A stretch of 64,000 bases of DNA, taken from assembly GCA_014378195.1 (NCBI GenBank), contig JACMOC010000019.1, positions 1-64,000 of the forward strand, given 5' to 3'. The translations under genes were made by a program, and so were the position numbers. This document shows positions 10,327 through 20,362 of the stretch, in pieces. The notes under the pieces were generated by a model, which worked only from the letters and a program-made list of their open reading frames with translations, made no database searches and was not told the DNA's origin. Every line of letters begins with the position of its first letter. Positions within the stretch are counted from its first letter, which is position 1. The DNA is from Oligoflexus sp. (lineage in GTDB: Bacteria; Bdellovibrionota_B; Oligoflexia; Oligoflexales; Oligoflexaceae).

Positions 10327-11199
10327 ATGGGTGTGACTTACCAGCTCTATCATGATCCCCGACATTTTCGCGACCTGGTCTTCCCCTTTTTGTTAGAGAA
10401 TGAGGCGGCGCATTGCCTTGGGCTCGGCGTTATTCATAGTCTTATCCATAAACCCGAGCTTCATAACGACTTTCAGTTGGCTGCTTTTTTTGATGACGCC
10501 ACGGCTCAGCTTCTTGGAATCGCTTGGGTTACCTCCCCTCAGCCTTTAGGTGTCAGTCAAATGCCCGTTGCATGTCTGCCCGCGCTGATGGAATTTGCCT
10601 CCGGGCTTAATCATAAGCCTTCCGGGATAGCCGCCCCTTATGTTTTAGCCGAAGGTTTTAAACACGCGTGGATGCAGCGGGAGGCCTGTTCCGTCTATAA
10701 CCGCTTTGAGCAGTGCATTTACGAACTCACAGAGATACAGGAACCCCGTTTTGCCCCTGGGCGCGTTCGGCTTGCCAACGCCCACGACGTCGCGATTCTG
10801 AGCCGCTGGAGCTGGAGCTTTGTGGTTGAGTGCGGGATGGCTAAAGGACGAGATAAAGGCCACGTCAATGGCAAATCTTATGCGCGGCAGGCGGTCCATG
10901 ACAAGTCACGCTATGTGTGGGAGGTCGACGGAAAAATCGTGGCGATGGCAGGGGTGCAAGGTCATACCCCGGAGGGAATTCGGATCAGTTGGGTCTATAC
11001 GCCCCCCGAGCATCGTTGCAAGGGCTACGCTTCACAGCTCGTTGCACGCGTGTGCGAGGAACAGCTGGCAAATGGTAAAAAACGCTGCTTTTTGTATACT
11101 GATTTGGAGAACCCGACGAGCAACCACATTTATCAGGAGTTGGGATTTGTTCCAGTTGCATCACCTTTGCATTACACGTTTGTGTATGAAAGCCGATAA
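10327..11199 (+). CDS. GNAT family N-acetyltransferase
   Basis: ISWVYTPPEHRCKGYASQLVARVCEEQLANGKKRCFLYTDLENPTSNHIYQELGFVPV. Confidence 0.85.
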   Translation: MGVTYQLYHDPRHFRDLVFPFLLENEAAHCLGLGVIHSLIHKPELHNDFQLAAFFDDATAQLLGIAWVTSPQPLGVSQMPVACLPALMEFASGLNHKPSGIAAPYVLAEGFKHAWMQREACSVYNRFEQCIYELTEIQEPRFAPGRVRLANAHDVAILSRWSWSFVVECGMAKGRDKGHVNGKSYARQAVHDKSRYVWEVDGKIVAMAGVQGHTPEGIRISWVYTPPEHRCKGYASQLVARVCEEQLANGKKRCFLYTDLENPTSNHIYQELGFVPVASPLHYTFVYESR

Positions 11200-11320
11200 A
11201 GTTGGTCGGCTCCTAGGTGATGAGTATGTCTTTTTGACTTCTCTGAAAGTCCGTTTCAAGAGTTTAATCGGTTTAAAGACTCCATGAGGAATTCCAGAGC
11301 GGCAGCCCACACGGATGAGT

Positions 11321-11617
11321 CTATTGACCTGGTGATCCGCTGACCTCTGGACTCGGATTGACTGGAGGCTGAGTCTCCTGAGAGTCGGGGGCCCCCACTT
11401 TAGAATCCTTACGAGCCTGAGCGGCCTTGCGGGCGGCGCGATTTGCCTTTCTTTCATTTTTAGGTACGATCTTCACCTTAGAGTCGGGAGTATTTGTTTG
11501 TACGGCACCTCCACCCGTAGGTATGGAGACGGACGACGAAATCTGTGCGGTCGCAGTCCCGGCCAGAGGGAGAATGAGGAAAGCGCTGAAAGTAAGAGTG
11601 CGGTGGAAGTGTTTCAT
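11321..11617 (-). CDS. Small secreted hypothetical protein
   Basis: Signal peptide MKHFHRTLTFSAFLILPLAGTATAQ; basic and Pro-rich mature part. Confidence 0.55.
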   Translation of the reverse strand: MKHFHRTLTFSAFLILPLAGTATAQISSSVSIPTGGGAVQTNTPDSKVKIVPKNERKANRAARKAAQARKDSKVGAPDSQETQPPVNPSPEVSGSPGQ

Positions 11618-11687
11618 GGTGGTTTCCTTTCTGAAAACGTAAACGGAAAGTAAGCAAGGATCGTGCTAAGTCCTTAAGCGGCATAAA

Positions 11688-11718
11688 AAAAAGCCGCCTG
11701 CTGATGAGCAGGGGGCCT
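11688..11718 (-). terminator. Intrinsic terminator downstream of 11743..13047
   Basis: Minus strand: CCCCCTGCTCATCAGCAGGCGG followed by CTTTTTTTTA. Confidence 0.6.
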
Positions 11719-11742
11719 AGGATTGAGAAAGTAGGGTGCGGA

Positions 11743-13047
11743 TTATTTGCCGCAGTTTGAGCCGATGAAAAGAGCTGTTTTTGAGAGGTTAGCCTGGGCC
11801 GACATCGCGATGTCTTTTTCGTTATCCTTTTTGGAGTTTTTATCTTTCTCCATGATGTCTAACGCTTCGTAGACCCGATTCCGCAACGCGGTGCATTCTT
11901 CAGACGTTTTTTTGCTGATGTTACTTGTAAAAAATACGCCACGCGCGGGGATGCTGCCTGTGTAAACCGGTTTTGGATCCCAAACAGTATGTTCCCATTT
12001 TTTGTCGAGTGTGCCGTTGCTTATTTTATGCCATACATCTTGAAAGATTTCGGGAAGTAGCGGTTCGATGCCTACTTTTGCATAGACTGTGACTTTACCG
12101 TCGACCGCTTTAAGATGCGCGGAGTCCATCGAAATGTCGCCATAAGCAAAATCATACTCAGGGATATACTTCACAGCTGCGCTTGTAATGAGTGATGTCT
12201 CAAGTAAGGTAACAGTTCCTTCCGTGCCAAGCTCTGAAATTAGAATTTGCGCACCTAATTTAACACCAGAATTGATAGCAAATTTCGGAATAAAAACAAG
12301 AGTTATAGCCTTGTCGGCGCGTTCCTGAGCCGATGCTGTAAAGCCTATTTCACCGCCTACGTTAGCCGATGCGACAACCCCATACATCAATGGATAGCTG
12401 ATTGTAACTGAACGTGTGAATGAATCGGAAAATTCTGCTTTTTGTGTGTTTTTATAGACATCTGTAGAAAAAAGTCGTAGACCGACTTCAGTCCCATTAA
12501 TGTCGTATCCAGCCCGTGCGTAAAGATCGATAATTTCGCTTTCCGCATTGCTCTTGATTTTAACTTCGTCGACATCGTCCTGGTCTACGAAACGGTTTAT
12601 TTCTGTCTTCCCGTCAGGAAAAAACTTACTTTTCGGCAAAACGATTTTCTGCCGCGTAATCACGGCTCCGTTAGGGAATTTAACGCCATGAGGGTACACT
12701 GAGGCATTCATAAAATATTCGGCCTTGAGGTTTCGGCCGTTGGGTTGAAGAGATGTAATATTGGTTTTCTCTATTTTAACGTTGGTCCGGATAGAGATTT
12801 TATCCTGATCTCCAAATATAAGGTCATTGTCTCTAAGGTACGGTTTTAATTCTGGAGAATACTCAGAGGTTTTTAGGTAGTCAGCGAGGTTAAATAGAGA
12901 CTCATTTTTAAGCTCATTCTTTTTTGCTGCATCCTTATTTGCATCGTCTTTCAAAGAAGAGGTTGCTTTGCCACCCGGGGCTCCACAAGCAGTTAGGAGT
13001 GGAAAGGTCACAGCACCAACAACAACCCATTTTCTCAATTTCAACAT
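11743..13047 (-). CDS. Hypothetical lipoprotein
   Basis: MLKLRKWVVVGAVTFPLLTACGAPGG lipobox; long ORF, terminator downstream. Confidence 0.75.
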   Translation of the reverse strand: MLKLRKWVVVGAVTFPLLTACGAPGGKATSSLKDDANKDAAKKNELKNESLFNLADYLKTSEYSPELKPYLRDNDLIFGDQDKISIRTNVKIEKTNITSLQPNGRNLKAEYFMNASVYPHGVKFPNGAVITRQKIVLPKSKFFPDGKTEINRFVDQDDVDEVKIKSNAESEIIDLYARAGYDINGTEVGLRLFSTDVYKNTQKAEFSDSFTRSVTISYPLMYGVVASANVGGEIGFTASAQERADKAITLVFIPKFAINSGVKLGAQILISELGTEGTVTLLETSLITSAAVKYIPEYDFAYGDISMDSAHLKAVDGKVTVYAKVGIEPLLPEIFQDVWHKISNGTLDKKWEHTVWDPKPVYTGSIPARGVFFTSNISKKTSEECTALRNRVYEALDIMEKDKNSKKDNEKDIAMSAQANLSKTALFIGSNCGK

Positions 13048-14030
13048 AGAAGTTCCTCCATAAGTTCCTACGGAGAGCTATGCAATTAATGAGGCGCAGC
13101 ATTAATCAATGAAATTAACTACTTAAACAAGGTGTCATGTGTCCAAGATCTTTACACTGACTCAATTTATGATCCAAAAACTACTCGTTTGGATTGAATC
13201 GAACCACTTGGTCATTATCATATGATAGGATAAGGTTTCCTCCATTGCGCGAGAACGCATGCGCTAATGCCTTGATGTTCGATCGATTCCTTGCCGCCCT
13301 TTATCCAGTGTTGAAGATTATATTCGTCAAATTCAGCCTTTGAAACTACAACCATTCCCAGCAACATAGCGGTTGTTTATCGACCTGTGCGTTTGCAGAG
13401 TCGAATTTTCCCACTCACCATTGCTGTAGATAGAAAAATCGCCCCCTAAACCTTGGAATATAGCGCTCCCGTTCGCGCCTTTCAGATGCGGACTTATGGG
13501 AGCTTTCAGTGTGGTGAAAGCTTGGTATTAGGAGTGCCTTGTATTGTTTTTCATGACCGTAGATCCCAATAGGATGTAAGTGCTCACGATTGCGATTAAA
13601 TAAGCTTCCATCGTCGCAGCCTTCTTGAGCTGTTTGGCTCGAATACATGGACCTTGATACCCATTCACCTTCAGTAGGACTACACGCTGTTTTGCAAAGG
13701 CCAGGCCAGCGCTGACATTCCGAACCGATGGCGTCGTGGTTTGGTATTTCACCGCTGTCTATTGTGATCCCACAGGTTTCGCAAGATCGAAGCAAACCAA
13801 AGTTAAAAAAGTGCTTATTTCAGACAAAAAACAACGAAGCACCGAAGCCTCCAACTTTTATATAGCCACGTCTCCTCCGCCCTACAGTCCGAGTACAACT
13901 GAAGGCTGTACCCTACATGGGTATTTGTCATCTTAAATAAAAGTCCTATAAATCAATGCTTTATAACTACCCCAATTCAAGCACGACTCTTGCTTATGGT
14001 TAGGAACATTACCCACGGAAGAGGCCCAGC

Positions 14031-14534
14031 ATGAAGACTTCTATTCTGACGCTCGCATCAATCGCCTTGTGCTTAAGCATTGCCGCTACGGGGTGCGAGC
14101 AGAGTAAGCAGATGTCTCAACAGCCCGAAAAAAACTCGAATATGACAGATGCTCGACATGATCTTGCCCAGCAGCCATCGGCAGTCGGCGAGGCCAGTAA
14201 CGGAACGAAAGCGCTCAATGCAAATGCGAACTCGGCTGACGTGCAAAAGTCTGTTACAACGAATCCAAATTCATCACGCAATACTACAGATTCCACGATC
14301 AATACATCGGCTGGGGCAGCGGTGGTTGGCAACGCAAACATGAATCCTCGTGATTACTCGGCAAATGCCCAGACTCCTACCTCAATCGATAACATAGCAG
14401 GCACAGAGCCGATGGTGAACGAGGCTGTTAATGCCGTGGATTGCCGCGATGCTATTGCCAACGACTACAACGGCAAGGCGTCGCCTAAGAAGAGCACCTG
14501 TGCTCCCACAGGTCGATCGCCTTTGGCCCGGTAA
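14031..14534 (+). CDS. Hypothetical lipoprotein, possible 3' frameshift
   Basis: Signal/lipobox SIAATGCEQS; low-complexity Asn/Ala/Thr body; see finding on the Cys-rich tail in the next frame. Confidence 0.6.
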   Translation: MKTSILTLASIALCLSIAATGCEQSKQMSQQPEKNSNMTDARHDLAQQPSAVGEASNGTKALNANANSADVQKSVTTNPNSSRNTTDSTINTSAGAAVVGNANMNPRDYSANAQTPTSIDNIAGTEPMVNEAVNAVDCRDAIANDYNGKASPKKSTCAPTGRSPLAR

Positions 14535-14963
14535 AGCACACAAGGGCAAGTCTTGCGTTAAGGAGTTCGCATGTAAGGGAGGAGCGTGCCGCTTTATGGG
14601 CGAAAATGAGTGTTAAAAGGGGATTTAGCGATATTGTCCTTAACACTCACGATGTTGTGGCAAGCATTTCAGAGATCACCGCGAAGCGCTTTCAAAACGC
14701 GCGTAATATGACTCGCCAGTTCAAAAAAAATCTCAAAAATAATAACTACCCATAACCAATAATTTTAAATTATTTTGTGAAAATTTGCCTAGCTCTAACA
14801 TCCCGCCGCCGTTCCCAATTTTTTGACGGCCGCGGGATTGCTGTCGAGAATCTTGGGCTTTTTGAGTAGCGTCATTTTAGCGCTAGTACATTAATGCTCA
14901 GTTTCTTCCCTCGGAATAGCCGATAAGCTAGTTGTAACAGTGATTGTGTTGAAGGAGGTCTTT

Positions 14964-15248
14964 ATGTCTAACAGAACGACCATTTCCTGCGAAGACTATC
15001 TTGCAGACGTAGAACTCGAAGAGGGGCTCTCAGTCCTAGTTCAGGACTCGGGAAAAGTGTTCAAATGTATCACGGGTCACGACGGTCGCCTTACCTGGCA
15101 GGCAGAGTCATCCAGTCGATACGATTTCCCTGAAACCTCGTTGCAGCTCCAAGAGATTGAATTTCAATCAGAGAGCTCGGGCGCGGACCAGGACAAAGTC
15201 AAACGGGTAAAATTGCGAGCGGTGCGCCCCATTGTTTACCTGAACTAA
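14964..15248 (+). CDS. Small hypothetical protein
   Basis: Start MSNRTTISC preceded by GAAGGAGGTCTTT (strong SD); followed by a hairpin at 15261-15292. Confidence 0.65.
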   Translation: MSNRTTISCEDYLADVELEEGLSVLVQDSGKVFKCITGHDGRLTWQAESSSRYDFPETSLQLQEIEFQSESSGADQDKVKRVKLRAVRPIVYLN

Positions 15249-15260
15249 AAACAACTAATC

Positions 15261-15292
15261 CACTCTGCAGCTATGTTTCGTGCTGCAGAGTG
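15261..15292 (+). terminator. Stem-loop, terminator-like
   Basis: CACTCTGCAGC...(G)CTGCAGAGTG just after the 15248 stop; weak T-rich tail (CTCTTCCTT). Confidence 0.5.
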
Positions 15293-15328
15293 CTCTTCCT
15301 TACTTACCGAATTCTTCTCCCTTACCAC

Positions 15329-15520
15329 TTATTCAGCAGCAGGTTTTGCTTTCGGAGTAAGAGCCTTAATGAGGCCTTCCGCGAGAAGAATAGCCACTTT
15401 CTCAGGGCCATTCACTTTTTTGCCTTTTTGAATAACAGCATATTTACCGGATTTTTTCTTAACCAAACGATAAGGCTTTTTGGCTTTCTTCGCTGTTTTA
15501 GGCGTACTAGTCTTTGCCAT
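15329..15520 (-). CDS. 63-aa Lys-rich basic protein, histone/nucleoid-protein-like
   Basis: MAKTSTPKTAKKAKKPYRLVKKKSGKYAVIQKGKKVNGPEKVAILLAEGLIKALTPKAKPAAE with AAGGAG SD upstream of the ATG at 15520. Confidence 0.6.
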   Translation of the reverse strand: MAKTSTPKTAKKAKKPYRLVKKKSGKYAVIQKGKKVNGPEKVAILLAEGLIKALTPKAKPAAE

Positions 15521-15754
15521 ATGAGGCTCCTTGTGTGGAATGGAGGCCCATCCTAACATCATGTCGGCTGAAAGCTCAATCCTGCGGCGGGAAATCCCCA
15601 ATTCCGCGATCTGAGTTCCCCATTGCTCCCAATTTGCATCCTATTCATCAGCGATCTCACTAAAATCATTGGTAAAAATGACGATATAAAGCGTGAGCTA
15701 AAGTCTATGTTTGATAGTGCCGATGACAAAACAGGCTAGGTCAGGAGTTTGATT

Positions 15755-16315
15755 ATGCGCACTTCCGTCGTTTCATTGCTAACAGTCCTGATGACGACAG
15801 GATGTATCAAATATAAAAAGACTTATTCGGTCGGCGAGGATAGTGGGGCGTCCGTTGACAGTGGATCGAGCGATCCAACCGATACAGGGGCGAGCGACAC
15901 AAGCACGGATACAACTACCGCCGATGGCACGATGACAGACGGGACAACCGATGGCACAACCACAACGGCGCTAACGGGAAGCTATCTTGCTTCGATAGAA
16001 AGCAGCATGCAGGGCAAAGTCTGGTCGGGGGATACGAACTTAAACGGTATCCATCGCAAAGCCCGTAAAGTCGAAATCAAAAACGCTACGATGACGATCC
16101 TGGTCGAAGGCCTACAGAACATCACGAGCGGCCATATGCGCGTCGAGGTCTCTGATGAAAAAGGTGTCCTCCAGTTTGCTACGTTACTTTCAAACGTCAA
16201 TGTATCGACCAACAAAGAATTCAAAATTTCGCTGACGAAATGCACATTCAAAGCGAAAACCGGTGAGGCGAAAGAAGCCATTTGTAACTGGGCCTCCGAT
16301 CAGGCAATCAACTGA
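15755..16315 (+). CDS. Hypothetical lipoprotein with Asp/Thr-rich linker
   Basis: MRTSVVSLLTVLMTTGCIKYKK lipobox; terminator downstream. Confidence 0.7.
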   Translation: MRTSVVSLLTVLMTTGCIKYKKTYSVGEDSGASVDSGSSDPTDTGASDTSTDTTTADGTMTDGTTDGTTTTALTGSYLASIESSMQGKVWSGDTNLNGIHRKARKVEIKNATMTILVEGLQNITSGHMRVEVSDEKGVLQFATLLSNVNVSTNKEFKISLTKCTFKAKTGEAKEAICNWASDQAIN

Positions 16316-16338
16316 ATTTCTTGCCACTTCTTATCCCT

Positions 16339-16366
16339 AAGCTTCGCAATTTGCGGAGCTTTTTTG
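16339..16366 (+). terminator. Intrinsic terminator
   Basis: AAGCTTCGCAATTTGCGGAGCTTTTTT after the 16315 stop. Confidence 0.7.
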
Positions 16367-16512
16367 TTATGGGCTGGCAATTCCCCAAGCTTTACATGCT
16401 TTTAACTTCGTGTGACACTTGTTGACAGTCGCTAGAATCCTACAAATGACTTGAAACACCCATAAATCCCCCTAAAGTAACACCTTACCTTATCCACTGC
16501 GGCGTCCGAGCC

Positions 16513-18551
16513 TTGACGCAGCCAATGGAGCCAATGGAGCCAATCGAGCCAATCGAGCCGCATAAGGATTCCAAGTCTATGACACCGACGCCGTCAGATA
16601 AAATGCCTATCAGATGTATCGTCGGAATCGGAACCTCGGCAGGTGGAGTTGCGGCGCTTCGAGAGTTTTTCTCATCTCTCGAGAGCCATCGTCTAACCTT
16701 CGTTGTGATTCAGCATCTGGATGTAGGAGCAAATCATTTAGCCCGTGATGTCCTGAGTCCGCATACGGCTCTTCCCGTAATAGATATCGAAAATGGAATA
16801 GACGTCCGCGCAGGTGTGGTTTATCTTGTGCCGCCCCATACCCTTGTTTCACTAGAAAAAGGCGTTTTTTCGGTCCAGCCTACCGAGGGCAGGGATCAAC
16901 GGCGTTCGACTATAGATTATTTTTTCAGTGCCCTTGCTGAAGATCAAAAACAGAAATGCGTCGGGATCATTTTGTCAGGCGAAGGTTCGGACGGCACGGA
17001 AGGCCTCAAGGCGATTGGCGACGCCGGCGGTATAACAATCGCACAGGCCCCGGACACCGCAGAATTTCCAAGCATGCCCGATGCGGCTATTCGCAGTGGC
17101 GGCGTGGATCATATCCTGCCGATCAGTAGTATGGCCCACGAGATCAGCAGCTACGAAAAATATATCCTGAGACTTCTCGACCAGACTCAGATCACACTCC
17201 TCCGTGACCAGATCCGCGCTGCGCTCGTCGGCATCTGCGAGATCCTGTTTCGCGCAACCGGGCACGATTTTAAGCACTACAAAACAAATACTCTTGTTCG
17301 CCGCATCCAGAGGCGTATGCAAATTCTCCAGATGAATTTTGTCGAGACGTAGGTCGAACGGCTTCAGGAAAAAAGCGAAGAGATTGGTTTCTTGCACTGG
17401 AAAAAGGCCATCCCGACGACCTCGAACGGACCGTTGAGCGTTGGAAAGAGTCGTTACGATCCGGCATAATTTATGAAATTGAATATAGGATCAAACGCCA
17501 TGATGGCGAGTTTCGATGGCACCTGGGGCGTGCATTCCCTGTGTCTCATAGCACCGACCGAATCATGCGATGGTTTGGGACCAACACGGATAGTCATGAT
17601 GTGAAGATACTGACCGAGAAACTTCTGTTCGCGAAACAGAGTGCGGAGAGCGCAAACCAGATTAAAAGCCGCTTTTTAGCCAATATGAGTCACGAACTCC
17701 GCACGCCCCTTGGAGTCATCATCGGCTTCACGGATCTTTTGCGTGAGCAGCTTGACGACAAAAGAGATGTTGGAGATTATATCGAGCGTATTTCGAACAA
17801 TGCGCAGCAGCTCGGAAGCCTCATCGACGAAATTCTCGATCTCTCCAAAATCGAAGCGGACCGGCTCGAGGCCGAGCGAAATGTTGTCGATTTGCCGTTG
17901 CTGCTCGATGACGTCTTCACGGGTATGGCGATGATTGCGAGAGAAAAAAGCCTGAATTTCGAACATAGCTGGACATCAAATCCCGCAGGATACGTGATCA
18001 CGGACCATACCCGGTTGCGGCAAATTATTATCAATGTCATCGGCAATGCGATCAAGTTTACGGACTGTGGATCGGTAGTCGTCACGTTGTGTGTTACAAA
18101 AAAAGTTGTAGGACGAAACCTCGAAGTCCGCGTCCGTGATACCGGGATCGGTCTTTCGCGCGAGCAGCAGGACCGAATTTTTGAGCCTTTCATGCAGGCG
18201 GATAGTTCGGTGACAAGGCGATTCGGAGGGACTGGTCTTGGCCTCGCCCTTTCTAAACGGCTGGCTAAAGTGTTGGGCGGTGATCTTATGCTCGAAGACA
18301 GCGTTCCGAATCAGGGGAGTACGTTCGCCATAACGATCGATATCGGTGAGGAAATTGGGGCTCCTGTGCAGATGATTCGAAGCGAGCCTCAGGAGCGCAC
18401 CTCTTACGCCCGGCTCCCCCGGTTACCGTCCGGGTACTCATATCGCTGCCTCAAGGCAGGCTTCACAGCGTATTTATCGAAGCCGGTTGATAGGCGAAGT
18501 CTGCTTCAGCTGATTTCTGATCACACAATGAATATTCCTGAGAAAAAATAG
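16513..18551 (+). pseudogene. Decayed CheB-CheR-PAS-histidine kinase-REC fusion gene
   Basis: First ORF (16513-17352): CheB methylesterase domain plus start of CheR (ATGHDFKHYKTNTLVRRIQRRMQ). TAG at 17350-17352 followed in frame by VERLQEKSEEIGF (CheR continuation), then an abrupt switch in another frame to HPDDLERTVERWKESLRSGIIYEIEYRIKRHDGEFRWHLGRAFPV (PAS) leading into the 17541..18551 HisKA/HATPase ORF, which ends with only the C-terminal stub of a receiver (CLKAGFTAYLSKPVDRRSLLQLI). Confidence 0.8.
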
Positions 18552-18571
18552 GAAATTTCGTTAAAGCACTA

Positions 18572-18612
18572 GAGCCCGGCGTTCAGGAAATGAAGCCGGG
18601 TTCTCTTTTTTT
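18572..18612 (+). terminator. Intrinsic terminator
   Basis: GAGCCCGGC...GCCGGGTTC followed by TCTTTTTTT. Confidence 0.7.
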
Positions 18613-18660
18613 CAACTGGTACAGTATAATAAAGGCATTCCTTACCAGCCAGGAGCCGCC

Positions 18661-19191
18661 GTGATTTCAGCCTCAACTCGTCGACTATTTTTCCTCAGTT
18701 TTTTCAGCGCAACAGCGAGTCTGATATCGACGAACGCTTTTGCGGAGTGGACACTCAACCTTGGGTACCACAACCCGGTTTATTCCAAACTCGGATTGAA
18801 CTTTCTTTATTGGGGAAGTCAGTGGAACTTTGAGGTCGGCATAGGTTGGCTCGATGGCGTTATCGATGCCAACGGCAAAACACGCGATACTACGAACTCG
18901 GATACTTCGACCAAAAAAGAAAACAAAATCGCGGCGGCCGTTGCGGGCGACCTCAACATCAAATATCGCTTCTCGAATGGCACATTTTCGCCATACTTTC
19001 AGGGTGGTTACGGTGCTTATACGGGGGCTCAGATCGGGGACAACTCCGGAGCTACCGTAAGCCTCGGCGCTCCCTTTGTGGGTCTCGGATTCTTCGTCGG
19101 GAAGCCCTCATTTTACGGCTACCTCGCTGGTAACTATATGATTGATCCCCAGAACGTACAGGTTCAGGCAGGACTTGGCTTCGCACTTTAG
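18661..19191 (+). CDS. Small outer-membrane beta-barrel-like protein
   Basis: Signal peptide ending NAFAEW; alternating Gly/aromatic strands, FSPYFQGGYGAYTG..., terminal QVQAGLGFAL. Confidence 0.65.
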   Translation: MISASTRRLFFLSFFSATASLISTNAFAEWTLNLGYHNPVYSKLGLNFLYWGSQWNFEVGIGWLDGVIDANGKTRDTTNSDTSTKKENKIAAAVAGDLNIKYRFSNGTFSPYFQGGYGAYTGAQIGDNSGATVSLGAPFVGLGFFVGKPSFYGYLAGNYMIDPQNVQVQAGLGFAL

Positions 19192-19245
19192 GCGGCACCC
19201 GCGTCGTAACTTTAGACAGTTGTGTTTTAAAACAGCAAGCTCACG

Positions 19246-19273
19246 GCGGACCCTATCCAGGGGTCCTTTTTTA
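19246..19273 (+). terminator. Intrinsic terminator
   Basis: GGACCC...GGGGTCC followed by TTTTTTATT. Confidence 0.65.
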
Positions 19274-19399
19274 TTGTACCTAAATCACTGGCTTTATTCC
19301 GACTTCAAAGAAGGGCCCTGCGATTGCATAGGTTAGGGCAGCGATCGTCAGAGGACGGTGTGCACTTCCCCATTCCAAGCTGTTACCACGGAGCTCCTG

Positions 19400-20305
19400 A
19401 TGTTGTTGTCTTCCTCGAGAAATGTCCTATTGGTCTGTCTTCCTTTGCTCACTGTCATCGCGTGTCAGGGCAAAAGCAATCATTCAAGCCATCCGGTTGT
19501 CAACCCGACCCAAATGCTGAATTCTGCACTTGTTAATCCTACTGCCAATCCAAATGTTAGTCCTATCGCTATGGTGAATCCCAATCAATCAGCCGTGAAT
19601 CAATCGGATATTCCACTGGCTCCTGCGGCCGTAGTCAACGACTACTCACCGACGACAAACCTGAATAGGCCTGAGGATTGTGAAACCGTCACGCTCGATT
19701 TTGAAACCAAGCCTGATGGTTCGCGCATCCTTAAAGGCGAAAAAATCACCAATCAATATGCGGATTGGGGTGTAGAGATCGCCTCGCAGAAACTTGCGTC
19801 CAATGGTCATTGGATCTCTGTGCCGCCGGTTATCTTTAACACTGCGGAACGTCCCAATGCCTTTGAACAAAGTGCTTATTATGAATTTGATCTGGCGAAT
19901 GGCAACCGCAAGGGGTTTGATTGGGAACTGACGACTGAGAACAATCGGAATGCCCTGATCATTGGGGAACAGAATTTTGAATTCAATCGCCGCCATGATG
20001 AAGACTTCGCGAAGTTTCCGGGTGCGAATGCCGACGGTGGAACCATCACTCTTTATTTTGCACGACCCGCATCGCTCATAAGCGTCGACATGGTGGATGT
20101 ATCCAATGATCGCTCGACCCTTGAATACGCAAATCGGGTTGCAATCGAACAGTATGAGCGTTCTATGATACAGGCCATTCCTTCGCGCGATGTCGGTTCC
20201 TTGCAAACCCTTACTGCAAACGACCACTCGTACACAGATCGATTGACGATCAATTTTAAAAGTGCGGGCGCGTTGGATAATATAAAGCTCTGTATTAAGA
20301 AGTAG
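19400..20305 (+). CDS. Hypothetical lipoprotein
   Basis: Start MLLSSSRNVLLVCLPLLTVIACQGKSN lipobox; Asn/Pro repeat-like linker then a folded domain. Confidence 0.7.
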   Translation: MLLSSSRNVLLVCLPLLTVIACQGKSNHSSHPVVNPTQMLNSALVNPTANPNVSPIAMVNPNQSAVNQSDIPLAPAAVVNDYSPTTNLNRPEDCETVTLDFETKPDGSRILKGEKITNQYADWGVEIASQKLASNGHWISVPPVIFNTAERPNAFEQSAYYEFDLANGNRKGFDWELTTENNRNALIIGEQNFEFNRRHDEDFAKFPGANADGGTITLYFARPASLISVDMVDVSNDRSTLEYANRVAIEQYERSMIQAIPSRDVGSLQTLTANDHSYTDRLTINFKSAGALDNIKLCIKK

Positions 20306-20330
20306 ACTGCAGCAAAATCGCGAAAATCAG

Positions 20331-20362
20331 CCGCTCGAGGTCATAAACCTCGGGCGGTTTTT
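20331..20362 (+). terminator. Intrinsic terminator
   Basis: CCGCTCGAGGT CATAA ACCTCGGGCGG TTTTTCT. Confidence 0.65.

Noticed and set aside
13415-13795. 126-aa minus-strand ORF and overlapping 74-aa and 66-aa ORFs in the 13.1-14.0 kb gap
   Set aside because: No recognisable domain, no convincing SD, mutually overlapping frames; could be a relic but not supportable as a CDS.
18390-18470. Hairpin-like CGCCCGGCTCCCCCGGTTACCGTCCGGGT near the end of the HK ORF as a regulatory RNA
   Set aside because: Lies inside the reading frame at the inferred receiver deletion junction; more simply deletion scar/coding sequence.
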